NCBI GenBank assembly: GCA_009773355.1
Contig: WRPG01000024.1
Coordinates: 1-64,000 of the forward strand
DNA length: 64,000 nt
DNA from: Limisphaerales bacterium
GTDB taxonomy: Bacteria; Verrucomicrobiota; Verrucomicrobiia; Limisphaerales; SXTU01
Direction of reading: 5' to 3'
Program-made: the position numbers and the translations under genes
Notes under the pieces: generated by a model
Told to the model about the DNA's origin: nothing
The model's database searches: none
What the model saw: the letters and a program-made list of their open reading frames with translations, nothing else
Part shown: positions 29,129 to 42,740 of the stretch, piece after piece
Layout of the letters: the number at the start of each line of letters is the position of its first letter
How positions within the stretch are numbered: the first letter of the stretch is position 1

Positions 29129-30448
29129 ATGCAAGCCATCCGCGCCCTGTTCGCGCTCGCGTCTGTCGCCACGCTGGTCCTGACTTCCACCCCTGCCCGG
29201 GCCGCCGAGGGCAAGAGCGGCGTGGCGCTCAAGCTCGTCGTCACCAACCTCACCGCGCCCTCGGTCCTCACCGACTTCGATGGCAAGCGGATGCTGGTCG
29301 CCGAGCAGGTCGGGCCAATCCACCTGATGACGCCGGACGGCAAGCTCGCGCCGTTCGCCGACTTCACCAGCAAGCTGGCCATCACGCCGGGCAAGTTCGA
29401 CGAGCGCGGCGTGCTGGGCGTGGCGCTGCACCCGAGGTTCACCGCCAACCGCCGGCTCTACGTCTGCTACAGCGCGCCGCTGCGCGCGGGCGCACCCACG
29501 AACTGGAACCACACGATGAACGTCTCGGAGTTCACGGCGAAGGGCGACGCACTGGCGCTCGGGAGCGAGCGCATCGTGCTCCAGATTGACCAGCCCTACT
29601 TCAACCACAACGGCGGGCGCATCTGCTTCGGACCGGACGGCTTCCTCTATCTCGGGGTCGGCGACGGCGGGCACAAGAACGACATCAACAAGGACGACGC
29701 CGACAAGGCCCGCGGCCCGCGCGGCAACGGCCAGAACTTGAACACGCTGCTTGGGAAGATTGTCCGCATTGACGTGGACAAGCCGGCGGCGGGCAGGCTC
29801 TACGGCATCCCGATGGACAACCCGTTCGCCCAGGGCGGCGGCCGGCCGGAGATTTACGCGTGGGGCATCCGCAACCCGTGGGGCATGAGCTTTGATCGCG
29901 GCGGGCAGCGCGAGCTGTTCGAGGTCGAGGTCGGTCAGAGCCGCTGGGAGGAGGTCAACCTCATCGTCAAGGGCGGCAACTACGGCTGGAACCTCCGGGA
30001 AGGCGCGGAGTGGTTCAACCCGAAGAAGGAACTGGCGCCGCTGGACAAGCCCTACTTCGACCCCGGCAACGCGAAGTTCATTGATCCCATCATCGCCTAC
30101 GAAAACCTCGCCGCCTTCCCGCAGGCCGGCAAAGGCAAGAGCGTCACCGGCGGCTACGTCTATCGTGGCCGGGCGCTCCCGCAGCTCGCGGGCAAATACA
30201 TCTTCGCCGACTGGTCCAAGCACTTCAGCCTCCCGCAGGGCGTCCTCTACGCCGCCACGCGCGGCGGGGATGGCAAGTGGAGGATGGACGACCTCGTGCC
30301 CGAGTCGCACGCGACCGGCCACCTCGGGGCGTTTGTCTGGGCCTTCGGCGAGGACAAGGACGGCGAACTCTACGTGCTCACCAACCAGACCGGCGCGCTG
30401 GGCACGAAGTCAGGCAAGATCTGGAAGCTCGTGAAGGCGGGGAACTGA
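29129..30448 (+). CDS. Secreted PQQ-dependent sugar dehydrogenase-like protein (soluble GDH family)
   Basis: 439 residues with a signal peptide (FALASVATLVLTSTPARA). Family features of the six-bladed soluble glucose dehydrogenase/aldose-sugar dehydrogenase fold are DERGVLGVALHPRF, NHNGGRICFGPDGFLYLGVG (with the catalytic-type His), EIYAWGIRNPWGMSFD and VTGGYVYRGRALPQLAGKYI. The substrate and whether PQQ is actually bound are unproven. The ATG at 29129 is preferred because the signal peptide begins there. It is upstream of the DUF1549/DUF1501 pair, in a region of exported oxidative proteins. Confidence 0.85.
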   Translation: MQAIRALFALASVATLVLTSTPARAAEGKSGVALKLVVTNLTAPSVLTDFDGKRMLVAEQVGPIHLMTPDGKLAPFADFTSKLAITPGKFDERGVLGVALHPRFTANRRLYVCYSAPLRAGAPTNWNHTMNVSEFTAKGDALALGSERIVLQIDQPYFNHNGGRICFGPDGFLYLGVGDGGHKNDINKDDADKARGPRGNGQNLNTLLGKIVRIDVDKPAAGRLYGIPMDNPFAQGGGRPEIYAWGIRNPWGMSFDRGGQRELFEVEVGQSRWEEVNLIVKGGNYGWNLREGAEWFNPKKELAPLDKPYFDPGNAKFIDPIIAYENLAAFPQAGKGKSVTGGYVYRGRALPQLAGKYIFADWSKHFSLPQGVLYAATRGGDGKWRMDDLVPESHATGHLGAFVWAFGEDKDGELYVLTNQTGALGTKSGKIWKLVKAGN

Positions 30449-30457
30449 GCCGGAGCG

Positions 30458-30475
30458 CCGGTTTCCAAACCGGCT
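30458..30475. repeat. GCCGGTTT hairpin after the sugar dehydrogenase
   Basis: GCCGGTTT and AAACCGGC are separated by 2 nt, preceded by the motif CCGGAGC also found in other short palindromes here (56957, 59699). Confidence 0.6.
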
Positions 30476-30579
30476 TTGCGCGAGCAACCAGGTGGGAGAG
30501 AGGATTGCCAGCGTCGTCCCGGACGTTTGGCCTTCGCTCGTGAATGACGCCCGCAGCGTCGGGGTCAAACGCACTGCTT

Positions 30580-33819
<3,240 letters not shown>

Positions 33820-33820
33820 A

Positions 33821-33930
33821 GTGCAGGCGAGAAAGTGAGAAAGCGGGCAGGTGGGACGGTGAGCCGGCTAGCCTACCGTCTGCACCCGTCCTCTCACTTT
33901 CTCGCTTTCTCACTCTCCCACCTGCCCACC
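33821..33930. repeat. GAGAAAGT hairpin between the DUF1553 and DUF1501 genes
   Basis: The left arm (GAGAAAGTGAGAAAGCGGGC...) and right arm (CTCACTTTCTCGCTTTCTCAC...) pair over about 40 bp, including CAGGTGGG/CCCACCTG. It fills the gap between the two cotranscribed genes. Confidence 0.9.
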
Positions 33931-33942
33931 TTTGATTTCCCC

Positions 33943-35379
<1,437 letters not shown>

Positions 35380-35380
35380 G

Positions 35381-35467
35381 CCGGAGAAAGTGAGCCGGTG
35401 AGAAAGTGCGAAAGTGAGCGGCGGCAGGGCTTGTTTGCTCACTTTCCCGCTTTCTCACCTGCCCATC
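35381..35467. repeat. GAGAAAGT hairpin after the DUF1501 gene
   Basis: The left arm is tandem GAGAAAGTG/GCGAAAGTG-type units and the right arm is inverted CTCACTTTCCCGCTTTCTCA. It lies between converging genes and ends next to the methyltransferase stop. Confidence 0.88.
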
Positions 35468-35471
35468 TGCC

Positions 35472-36212
35472 CTAACTGGGCGTCAGCCCCACGAGACACC
35501 GCGCCGCAAACAGTCTTGGGCAGCACGAAAGCACTTTGTCCACCTTCCGCAGCGTGCCGAGCATCCCCGCTGGATACATCGCCGGTTTGCTAAACCCGCC
35601 GCACAGCACGTAGTGGAAGGCGCTGAACGCCTCGCGGTGGAAGACTTCCCAACCCTCCGGCCAGCCGGGTTTTTCGTCCCGGAAGAACAGCCGCGTCGCG
35701 TTCCCCTGCGCCGCGTAGTAGTCGCGCGGACGCGGCAGCTCGGTGGCGTAGTTGATCGGCGCGTTGATCGCCACCGGTTCGTGATGCAGCACCCCATACA
35801 CCGGCCAGCTCGCCAGACTGATGAACGGGTCGAACACGATCACGCGCCCGCGAGGATGCAGCGCGCGTTTCGCCTCGCGGAAGAACGCCCCCGGCGCGCG
35901 CAGGTGGTGGAACACATCGAAGAGAATCAGGTGCGACAAGCTCCCGTCCGCGAACGGCAGCTCGTAGCCATCGCACACCACGTCCAGCCACGGATTCGGG
36001 AAGAGGTCGGTGCTGATGGACTGCGGCAGGTGCGACTTCAGGTTTCCCACGCCCGACCCGATCTCGACGACGGCCCCCGGCAGCGAGGTGTCCATCTGCG
36101 CGAGGATGCGCTCGTAGAAGCCGGCGTAAATCTCGCGCAACAAGGGCTTGCCCTGCCACGCCCGCAGGTTGGCCGCGATCTCAATCTGGTGCTGCTCAAG
36201 GGCGATGCTCAT
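35472..36212 (-). CDS. SAM-dependent class I methyltransferase
   Basis: 246 residues with motif I VVEIGSGVGNLKSHLP, then LPFADGSLSHLILFDVFHHL and a post-motif AKRALHPRGRVIVFDPF, typical of Methyltransf_11. The C-terminal 90 residues (PRPRDYYAAQGNATRLFF) may bind a glycan or lipid substrate. I chose the ATG at 36212 (MSIALEQHQIEIA); an upstream ATG at 36263 adds 17 residues that look unlike coding sequence. It is downstream of the polysaccharide deacetylase on the same strand, so a role in surface glycans is plausible but inferred. Confidence 0.75.
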   Translation of the reverse strand: MSIALEQHQIEIAANLRAWQGKPLLREIYAGFYERILAQMDTSLPGAVVEIGSGVGNLKSHLPQSISTDLFPNPWLDVVCDGYELPFADGSLSHLILFDVFHHLRAPGAFFREAKRALHPRGRVIVFDPFISLASWPVYGVLHHEPVAINAPINYATELPRPRDYYAAQGNATRLFFRDEKPGWPEGWEVFHREAFSAFHYVLCGGFSKPAMYPAGMLGTLRKVDKVLSCCPRLFAARCLVGLTPS

Positions 36213-36276
36213 CCGGCTGTCGCGGCATTCGTAGCAAGGATGAACCCCGCTCACCAAGCGCAAACGCCGCCTTCGC

Positions 36277-37020
36277 TCACGGCGACCGGGGCTGGAGGTG
36301 GCGCGCCAATTCGCGCACCGCCACCACGCGGCAGCCCTGCTCCTTCAAGTGCGCCAGATAGCGCTCGAACTTCGCGGGGTCGGTGTTGACCCACGGATGC
36401 TTGAGGTCCGGAATCCCATGAAACGTCAGCACGACCACCTTCCCGTCCCGCGCCTGCGCCACGGCGGCCTTGAACTGCTCCATCGTGGAGTCGGGCTTGC
36501 CATCGAACGCCTGCGGCATGAGCAGCGGCTCGTCGGCCGCCGGATCGAACGCCCTGGCCCCGCCCGCCCGTGCGAACCGGTAGCCGCGCTCGCGCAGGAG
36601 CTTCACCGCCGCCGCGTTGGTCTGGTAGCCGGGGTAGCAGAAGCTCGTCGGGCGCGGGATGCCGTGCGCGGCGCACTGCCGCTCGATGTGCTCCACGTCG
36701 GCCAGCAACTGCTCCGGGGTCTGGCGGGGCACCGCCGTGTGCCGGCGCGTGTGGTTGCCGATCTCGAAGCCGGCGGCGTGCAGCTCCCTGATTTGTTCCC
36801 ACGTCAGGTAATGCTGCTTGTCCGTGGTGAACTCGAAGCCTTCCGTGATGAAGAAGGTCGCGCCGAACCCGTATTTCTTCAGCAGCGGCGCGACGAACGT
36901 GGCGTGGCTGACGACCGAATCGTCAAAGGTCAGCGCCACCAGCCGGTCGGGCACCGGCTCCGCCGCCCGGACAGGGAACGTCAGCACCCACAGAATCGCG
37001 CCAGCAAGCAGCCGCATCAT
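36277..37020 (-). CDS. Exported polysaccharide deacetylase (NodB/CE4 family)
   Basis: 247 residues with an N-terminal signal peptide (LLAGAILWVLTFPVRA). CE4 motifs are present: LTFDDSVVSHATF (catalytic base and metal Asp), GFEIGNHTRRHTAV (metal His pair), RPTSFCYPGYQTN and VVVLTFHGIPD. The family removes N- or O-acetyl groups from chitin-like polymers or peptidoglycan outside the cytoplasm. I took the ATG at 37020 for the signal peptide. It is in tandem with the methyltransferase. Confidence 0.88.
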   Translation of the reverse strand: MMRLLAGAILWVLTFPVRAAEPVPDRLVALTFDDSVVSHATFVAPLLKKYGFGATFFITEGFEFTTDKQHYLTWEQIRELHAAGFEIGNHTRRHTAVPRQTPEQLLADVEHIERQCAAHGIPRPTSFCYPGYQTNAAAVKLLRERGYRFARAGGARAFDPAADEPLLMPQAFDGKPDSTMEQFKAAVAQARDGKVVVLTFHGIPDLKHPWVNTDPAKFERYLAHLKEQGCRVVAVRELARHLQPRSP

Positions 37021-37195
37021 GCGTCGAGGATAAGCGGAGGCTCCCCGCTTGGCGATTCTGATCCGGTGAAACAACGGGAGCTTTGTTCCAGAGCCACGCT
37101 ACGAGCAGGGGCTGCCCGGTCCAAAGGGCGGGCGCTTGAGGGACGCTTTGCCCTTGCCGGAGATCACCGGCTGCTGGCATCAAAGCAACCGACGC

Positions 37196-39499
37196 ATGAA
37201 ATTCCCCCTCCGGTTCTTGCTGCTGCTCGTCGCCCCGCTGCTTCCCGCGTCCGCCGCCGAGCCGTGGGCGGATGCCAAGCTGCCGACGGACAAGGGCCTC
37301 GAACTCTGGCTCGACGCGTCGAAGCAAAGCGTCGCCCGGCAGGTCCGCAAGCTCCCGGCTCTCAAAGACAGCGCGCGTGTGGATGTGCTGCTCGACGGCT
37401 CCGGCCAGCAGCGCGATCTCGCGCAACGCGTCGCCGACGCGCAGCCGAAGTTCCGCGTGGTCGGGACGAATGCCTTCCTTCGCTTCGACGGCAAGGACGA
37501 TTTCCTCGCGGCGGCGAACCTGCGCCGGTCGTTCACGAACTGCACCGTGTTCATCGTCGCCGCGCCACGGGCGAACGCGGGCTACTTCCCCGGTTTCGTG
37601 TCGTTCGCCGCGACGTCGCAGAACGACTACACCACCGGCCTCAACCTCGACCTCGGCGGCGCGGGCACGCCGAACTTCTCCACCGTCAACGTCGAGGGCG
37701 CGGGCATGGCCGGGCAGCGCAACCTCCGCACGCAGCCGGGCGCGTTCGGACGCTGGCAGGTGCTCACCGTCACGTCGCAGCCGGGCACCAACGGCACGCG
37801 GCTCTTCGTGGACGGCGGCGGGCAGGGGCGACGCGAGCGCGCGGTGGGCTCGGTGCTGCGGATGGATGAGTTTGCGCTGGGCGCGCGGCTTTACTCAAAT
37901 TCACCGGAGCCTGTTCATGTCGGCAGCTTCCTCGACGGCGACATTGCCGAGGTGCTGGTCTTCAGCCGCGTGTTGCCGCAGGCGGAGCGACAGGCGGTTG
38001 AGGAATATCTGACCGTGAAGCACGCGCCGTTGCACGCGCTCGCGGCCGGTCCGCAGCCCGGCGGTGCGCGCCCGCTCGAACTTGTCGCCAACCCGCCCGC
38101 CGTGCAGATGCTCGTGCCGGGCTTCACCTGGCGCGAACTGCCGCTGGAGTTGAAGAACCTCACGTCCATCAAGTATCGCGCGGACGGCAAATGCTACGGC
38201 GTCGGCTACAACGGCCAAATCTGGCTGCTCGCCGACACCGACGGCGACGGCGCACCGGACAAGGCGGAGCTGTTCTGGGACGGCACGGGCAAGCTGCGCG
38301 GCCCCATCGGCCTCGCGCTCACGCCGCCGGGTTACAAGCACGGTGAGGGCGTCTTCGTGCCGTCGAAGGGCAAGCTCTCGCTCATCGTGGACAAGAACGG
38401 CGACGACCGTGCGGACGAGGAAATCATCGTCGCGACCGGCTGGAAGGAGATTCCGCAGAACGTGGACGCCATCGGTGTGGCGCTGGACAAGGACGGCAGC
38501 ATTTACTTCGCGCTCGGCGCCGCGAACTACGCGAACGGCTACTTGCTCGACGCGGACGGCAAGTCGCAGTTCGACCTCAAGTCCGAGCGCGGCACGGTGC
38601 TGAAGGTCGCGCCGGACTTCTCGAAGCGCGAGGTGGTCTGCACCGGCGTGCGCTTCCCGGTGGCGATGGCCTTCAACCGTCACGGCGACCTCTTCTGTAG
38701 CGAGCAAGAGGGCGCAACGTGGCTGCCCAACGGAAATCCCTTCGACGAGCTGCTGCACATCCAGCCGGGCCGCCACTACGGCTTTCCGCCGCGCCACCCG
38801 AAGCACCTGCCGAACGTCTTCGACGAGCCGAGCACGTTCGACTACGGCCCGCAGCATCAGAGCACGTGTGGGTTGAACTTCAACGAGCCGGTCAACGGCG
38901 GAAAGATTTTCGGCCCGTCGCACTGGGCCGGCGACGCCCTCGTCACCGGCGAATCGCGCGGCAAGCTCTACCGCACCAAGCTGGTGAAGACCGCCGCCGG
39001 CTACGTCGCGCAGAACCATCTCATCGCCTGCCTGAACTACCTGACCGTGGACGCCTGCCTCACGCCGCGCGGCGATTTGCTCGTGGCCTGCCACACCGGC
39101 AAGCCCGACTGGGGCACCGGCCCGAACGGCCCCGGCAAGCTCTTCCTCATCCGCCACACAGACACCAACGCGCCGCAGCCCGTGCTCACCTGGAGCGCCA
39201 GCCCCACGGAGATTCGCATCGCGTTCGACCGGCCGCTCGACCCGGCGAACCTGCGCGACCTCGCCCGGCGCACGAGCATCACCGCCGGCAAATGCGTGAT
39301 GCCCGGCGACCGCTTCGAGGCGATGTATCCCGGCTACCAGGTGGTGAAGGACCAGAAAGCCACGCCGCGCTACGACGTGCCCGTGCTCTCCGCCAGCGTC
39401 ACGCCCGATCGCCGGACCATCCTGCTCCACACCGCCCCGCGCACGGCGGCGGTGAACTACGCGGTGCGGATGCCGAACGTCTCCCGGAGCGCCGGTTGA
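37196..39499 (+). CDS. PVC membrane-bound dehydrogenase-type protein, N-terminal part of a frameshifted gene
   Basis: 767 residues with signal peptide (FPLRFLLLLVAPLLPASA). A LamG/concanavalin-like domain (LELWLDASKQ to FSRVLPQAERQAVEEYL, about 25-275) is followed by a propeller of the PVC membrane-bound dehydrogenase type (LPLELKNLTSIKYRADGKCY, FPVAMAFNRHGDLFCSEQEG, WAGDALVTGESRGKLYRTKL). The frame ends abruptly at SRSAG with a TGA, while the next frame continues the same kind of protein (DDIELLVDNHGVEAKW). So this and the next entry are most likely one gene of about 1400 codons split by a single-base frameshift near 39480-39500, either a mutation or a sequencing error. Confidence 0.8.
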   Translation: MKFPLRFLLLLVAPLLPASAAEPWADAKLPTDKGLELWLDASKQSVARQVRKLPALKDSARVDVLLDGSGQQRDLAQRVADAQPKFRVVGTNAFLRFDGKDDFLAAANLRRSFTNCTVFIVAAPRANAGYFPGFVSFAATSQNDYTTGLNLDLGGAGTPNFSTVNVEGAGMAGQRNLRTQPGAFGRWQVLTVTSQPGTNGTRLFVDGGGQGRRERAVGSVLRMDEFALGARLYSNSPEPVHVGSFLDGDIAEVLVFSRVLPQAERQAVEEYLTVKHAPLHALAAGPQPGGARPLELVANPPAVQMLVPGFTWRELPLELKNLTSIKYRADGKCYGVGYNGQIWLLADTDGDGAPDKAELFWDGTGKLRGPIGLALTPPGYKHGEGVFVPSKGKLSLIVDKNGDDRADEEIIVATGWKEIPQNVDAIGVALDKDGSIYFALGAANYANGYLLDADGKSQFDLKSERGTVLKVAPDFSKREVVCTGVRFPVAMAFNRHGDLFCSEQEGATWLPNGNPFDELLHIQPGRHYGFPPRHPKHLPNVFDEPSTFDYGPQHQSTCGLNFNEPVNGGKIFGPSHWAGDALVTGESRGKLYRTKLVKTAAGYVAQNHLIACLNYLTVDACLTPRGDLLVACHTGKPDWGTGPNGPGKLFLIRHTDTNAPQPVLTWSASPTEIRIAFDRPLDPANLRDLARRTSITAGKCVMPGDRFEAMYPGYQVVKDQKATPRYDVPVLSASVTPDRRTILLHTAPRTAAVNYAVRMPNVSRSAG

Positions 39500-39518
39500 C
39501 GACGACATCGAACTGCTC

Positions 39519-41450
39519 GTGGACAACCACGGCGTGGAGGCGAAGTGGATGGCCGATGACGGCAAGGATTCGTGGAGCGGCTGGCTGCCGCATCTCGACT
39601 CAATGGTTTCCAAGGTGTTCACCACCGGCAGTGCGGAACATGAGCGGCTGTGGATGCTTCAGTTAGGGAAGGGAAAGTTTACTTGGAACGCACAATTCGA
39701 TTTCAATGGGATGCTTCAACCTGCTGTGCAGCCAGGGTCGAGATTGGATTACGTGGTGTCACGGGAGCATCTCGATTTGGAGTTCGCCGGCTCATGGTGG
39801 ACGAGCGTCGAGTCACAAACCGCCGATTTGGAACCCGGTCTGATTATGACTTTGAGTGGGTCTTCACACTTCGTTCGTGCCCATCCGAGTGGGAATTGGT
39901 CACGAGCGACAGTCAGAGCCGTGACGCCCTATGAGCACCCCAATGTTGCGCTGACTTGGAGGCTTTCCGGTCAGCCATTGGTTCGTAGGTTCACTCCAAC
40001 TTCGTTCCGGCACCTTTATCTTCCATGGCTCCAGCCCGAGGAGCCGGAATACGAGTTGACCATAGCCCGCCCCTTCCCCCTCCGCCGCTTCTACCTCCCG
40101 TGGGCCGAGCCGAGGGCCGAACCCGCGCCGCTCGCCACCGAGCGCGTTGTGCCCGAACTCGCCGGGGGCCGCTGGCTCGCGGGACGACGCCTCTTCCACA
40201 GCGAGCAGCTCGCCTGCGCGAAGTGCCACCGCGTGCGCGGCGAGGGCACCGCCGTCGGGCCGGACCTCTCGAACCTGCTGCACCGCGATTACGCCAGCGT
40301 GCTGCGCGACATCCGCGAGCCGAGCGCCGCCATCAACCCCGACCATCCGGCCTTCAACGTGGACCTGACGGACGGTGAGGCGCTCACGGGCGTGGTAGTG
40401 GGCGAGAGCACCGCGGAGCTGCGGCTGGCGGACGCGACGGGCAAGACGGTCGTCCTCCCGCGCGCGAAGGTGAAGGCGTTGCGCGCCTCCACGCTCTCGC
40501 TGATGCCGGAGGGTTTGCTCGCGACCCTGAACGCCGAGCAGGTGCGTGACTTGATGACCTTCCTCCTCACCGTTCCGCTCGAACCCGCGCCCATCGAAGG
40601 CAACACCCCGCCCCCGCCGCCGAGGAAGCGTGCGGAGGTCGAGGCGCTGCTCAAATCCTCCGTAGGAGACGACGTGAGGAGTCTCACTTCAAACTCGAAA
40701 CCCCAAACGCCAAACCCAAAACCAAGTGAGAGACTCCTCACGTCGTCTCCTACGATGAACGTGGTTTTGTGCGCTGGGCCGAAGGACCACGGCAAGGGCG
40801 AGCACGATTATCCGCTCTGGCAACGCCGCTGGAGCAAGCTTCTCCCGCTCGCGGACAACGTGACCGTCAGCACCGCCGACAAGTGGCCGAGCGCCGAGCA
40901 GTTCGCCAAGGCCAGCGTCATCTGCTTTTTCAACAACAACCCGGTCTGGAACGAGGACCGGGGCAAGGAGCTGGACGCCTACCTCGCGCGCGGCGGCGGG
41001 GCGGTCTATTTCCATTGGGCCGTCGAGGCGCGCACGAACGCGCTCGCCTTCGCCCGCCGCATCGGCCTCGCGAGCGATTCGAGCAAACTCAAGTATCGCC
41101 ACGGGCCGATTGACTTCGTCTTCCACGAGCACCCGCTGGCGAAGGGCTTCACTGCCACGAGCTTCACCCGCGAGAAGTTCGTGGACGAAACCTACTGGAA
41201 CTTCCAAGGCGACCCGAAGGACGTGCAGCTCCTCGCCAGCGCGCCCGAGGACGGCAAGCTCACCCCGCAGCTCTGGACGCGGCAGGTGGGCAGGGGCCGC
41301 GTCTTCGTCGCCGTGCCGGGCCACTACAACTGGACCTTTGACGACCCGGTCTTCCGCGTGCTGGCCTTGCGCGGCATCTGCTGGGCGGCAGGCCAGCCGG
41401 AGGACCGTTTGGTTGAACTCGCCACCATCGGCGCGCGCATCGTGGAGTGA
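39519..41450 (+). CDS. C-terminal part of the same frameshifted gene: cytochrome c and ThuA domains
   Basis: The frame is open from before 39500; GTG at 39519 is only a nominal start. In order: a beta-rich segment (about 1-190), a heme-binding module (ACAKCHRVRGEGTAVGPDLS, with a distal Met in SLMPEGLLATL), a translated repeat element (VRSLTSNSKPQTPNPKPSE) and a ThuA-like domain (VVLCAGPKDHGKGEHDYPLW to GHYNWTFDDPVFRVLALRGI). The combination of dehydrogenase propeller, cytochrome and ThuA is typical of PVC secreted oxidative enzymes. The stretch 39655-40035 is visibly less GC-rich than the rest. Confidence 0.75.
   Translation: MDNHGVEAKWMADDGKDSWSGWLPHLDSMVSKVFTTGSAEHERLWMLQLGKGKFTWNAQFDFNGMLQPAVQPGSRLDYVVSREHLDLEFAGSWWTSVESQTADLEPGLIMTLSGSSHFVRAHPSGNWSRATVRAVTPYEHPNVALTWRLSGQPLVRRFTPTSFRHLYLPWLQPEEPEYELTIARPFPLRRFYLPWAEPRAEPAPLATERVVPELAGGRWLAGRRLFHSEQLACAKCHRVRGEGTAVGPDLSNLLHRDYASVLRDIREPSAAINPDHPAFNVDLTDGEALTGVVVGESTAELRLADATGKTVVLPRAKVKALRASTLSLMPEGLLATLNAEQVRDLMTFLLTVPLEPAPIEGNTPPPPPRKRAEVEALLKSSVGDDVRSLTSNSKPQTPNPKPSERLLTSSPTMNVVLCAGPKDHGKGEHDYPLWQRRWSKLLPLADNVTVSTADKWPSAEQFAKASVICFFNNNPVWNEDRGKELDAYLARGGGAVYFHWAVEARTNALAFARRIGLASDSSKLKYRHGPIDFVFHEHPLAKGFTATSFTREKFVDETYWNFQGDPKDVQLLASAPEDGKLTPQLWTRQVGRGRVFVAVPGHYNWTFDDPVFRVLALRGICWAAGQPEDRLVELATIGARIVE
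40662..40753. repeat. Perfect 24-bp inverted repeat (GTAGGAGACGACG family) with heptamer core, in frame
   Basis: Exact arms at 40662-40685 and 40730-40753 (beginning GTAGGAGACGACGTGAGG) enclose a core of tandem CCAAACG/CCAAACC 7-bp units. It is read through between the cytochrome and ThuA domains. The family recurs at 46941-47028 and as one arm at 63877-63900. Confidence 0.93.
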
Positions 41451-41579
41451 AGCGTGCGAAGGGGCGCGGGTTCTTGCCGGCCAGCCTTGGGGCTTGATTT
41501 GATTCGCGCCTTTGCCGGATAGTTGTCCCGTTCGCCGGCGGACTTTAGCAAGAAAGTGCGTCCGCCAGCGAACACTGTA

Positions 41580-41858
41580 ATGAGCCGGTGCCGCGTCTTG
41601 GTGCTATATTCGGGCCGCGTGCAGGGCGTCGGCTTCCGCTACACGGTGAAGCAGGTGGCGGCCGGCTACGAGGTCGCGGGCACGGTGCGGAACCTGCCTG
41701 ACGGCCGGGTCGAGCTGGTGGCCGAGGGCGCGCGCGACGAGCTGGAAGCGTTCCGGCAGGGCATCCGGGACGCGGGGCTGGATGGGTTCATCCGGTCGGA
41801 AGACGCCCGGTGGGCCGAGGCCCGCAGTGAATTACGCGGTTTTGAAATAGTCCGTTAA
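41580..41858 (+). CDS. acyP: Acylphosphatase
   Basis: 92 residues with the family signature [12 protein letters not shown] (catalytic Arg) and [17 protein letters not shown] (catalytic Asn). It hydrolyses acyl phosphates in the cytoplasm. The ATG at 41580 gives the usual length; an in-frame ATG at 41523 would add 19 atypical residues. It is 10 bp upstream of the phosphoesterase gene, so the two are probably cotranscribed. Confidence 0.93.
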   Translation: MSRCRVLVLYSGRVQGVGFRYTVKQVAAGYEVAGTVRNLPDGRVELVAEGARDELEAFRQGIRDAGLDGFIRSEDARWAEARSELRGFEIVR

Positions 41859-41868
41859 ACGCCGTTCA

Positions 41869-42591
41869 ATGAAATACGCGATCATCGCCGACATCCACGC
41901 CAACTGGGAGGGGCTCCAAGTTGTGCTGGCGGATGCGCAGGCCAACAAGGTGACCCACTACGCCTGCCTCGGCGACGTCGTCGGCTACAACGCGAATCCC
42001 AAGGAGTGCCTCGACCTCGTCCGCTCCATGGGCATGCCCGTGGTCAAGGGCAACCACGACGAATACTGCTCCGTGGACTCCGCGCTCGAGGGCTTCAACC
42101 CGCACGCCGCCGAGGCCGTCAACTGGACCCGCGCCCAGCTCGCCGAGGACGACATCCTCTGGCTGCGCGAGCTGCGCTACATCCGGCTGGTCGCCAATTT
42201 CACCATCGTCCACGCGACGCTCGACGGCCCCAAACGCTGGGGCTACGTGTTCGACAAGCTCGCCGCCGCCGCCAGCTTCACCTACCAGAACACCGGCGTC
42301 TGCTTCTTCGGCCACACACACGTCCCGGTCGCCTTCGTGCGCGACGCCACGGTGCGCGGCGGCACCTACTCGAAGTTCAAGGTCGAGCCGGGCAAAAAAT
42401 ATTTCGTCAACGTCGGCAGCGTCGGCCAGCCGCGCGACGGCAACCCCAAGTGCGCCTACGTCATTTACGACATGGACGAGCAGACCATCGAGCTGCGCCG
42501 GCTGGACTACGACATCGCCACCGCGCAGGCCAAGATTCGCGCCGCCGGACTGCCCGAGCGCCTCGCGGAACGCCTCGCGCTGGGCAAGTGA
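41869..42591 (+). CDS. Calcineurin-like metallophosphoesterase
   Basis: 240 residues with all metal motifs: IIADIHANWEGL (D-x-H), CLGDVVGYNANP (GD), VVKGNHDEYC (GNHD) and FFGHTHVPVAF (GHTH), plus VNVGSVGQPRDGNP. This is the YfcE/DR1281-type cytoplasmic phosphodiesterase family; the substrate is unknown. Spacing to acyP is 10 bp. Confidence 0.92.
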   Translation: MKYAIIADIHANWEGLQVVLADAQANKVTHYACLGDVVGYNANPKECLDLVRSMGMPVVKGNHDEYCSVDSALEGFNPHAAEAVNWTRAQLAEDDILWLRELRYIRLVANFTIVHATLDGPKRWGYVFDKLAAAASFTYQNTGVCFFGHTHVPVAFVRDATVRGGTYSKFKVEPGKKYFVNVGSVGQPRDGNPKCAYVIYDMDEQTIELRRLDYDIATAQAKIRAAGLPERLAERLALGK

Positions 42592-42720
42592 GCCACAAAA
42601 AGGCACAAGAGGCGCAAGAAGTTCTTCCATCGAACGCGTCCGGTTCCGCCGGACGCGTTTGGCTTTATGGTGAACTCGCCGAGGGCAATTTCTTTGTGCC
42701 GCTTGCGCCGCTTTGTGGCT
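42591..42720. repeat. Long palindrome with a perfect inner 11-bp hairpin
   Basis: The outer arms (AGCCACAAAAAGGCACAAGA.. and ..TCTTTGTGCCGCTTGCGCC then GCTTTGTGGCT) pair imperfectly over about 32 bp; inside is AACGCGTCCGG/CCGGACGCGTT with a 5-nt loop. It fills the gap between the phosphoesterase stop and the heptosyltransferase start. Confidence 0.85.
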
Positions 42721-42740
42721 AACCTTCGCTCCTCTTTGCG

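Noticed and set aside
39475-39525. Programmed ribosomal frameshift
   Set aside because: No slippery heptamer of the X XXY YYZ type or convincing downstream structure was seen at the junction; mutation, repeat scar or sequencing error is simpler.
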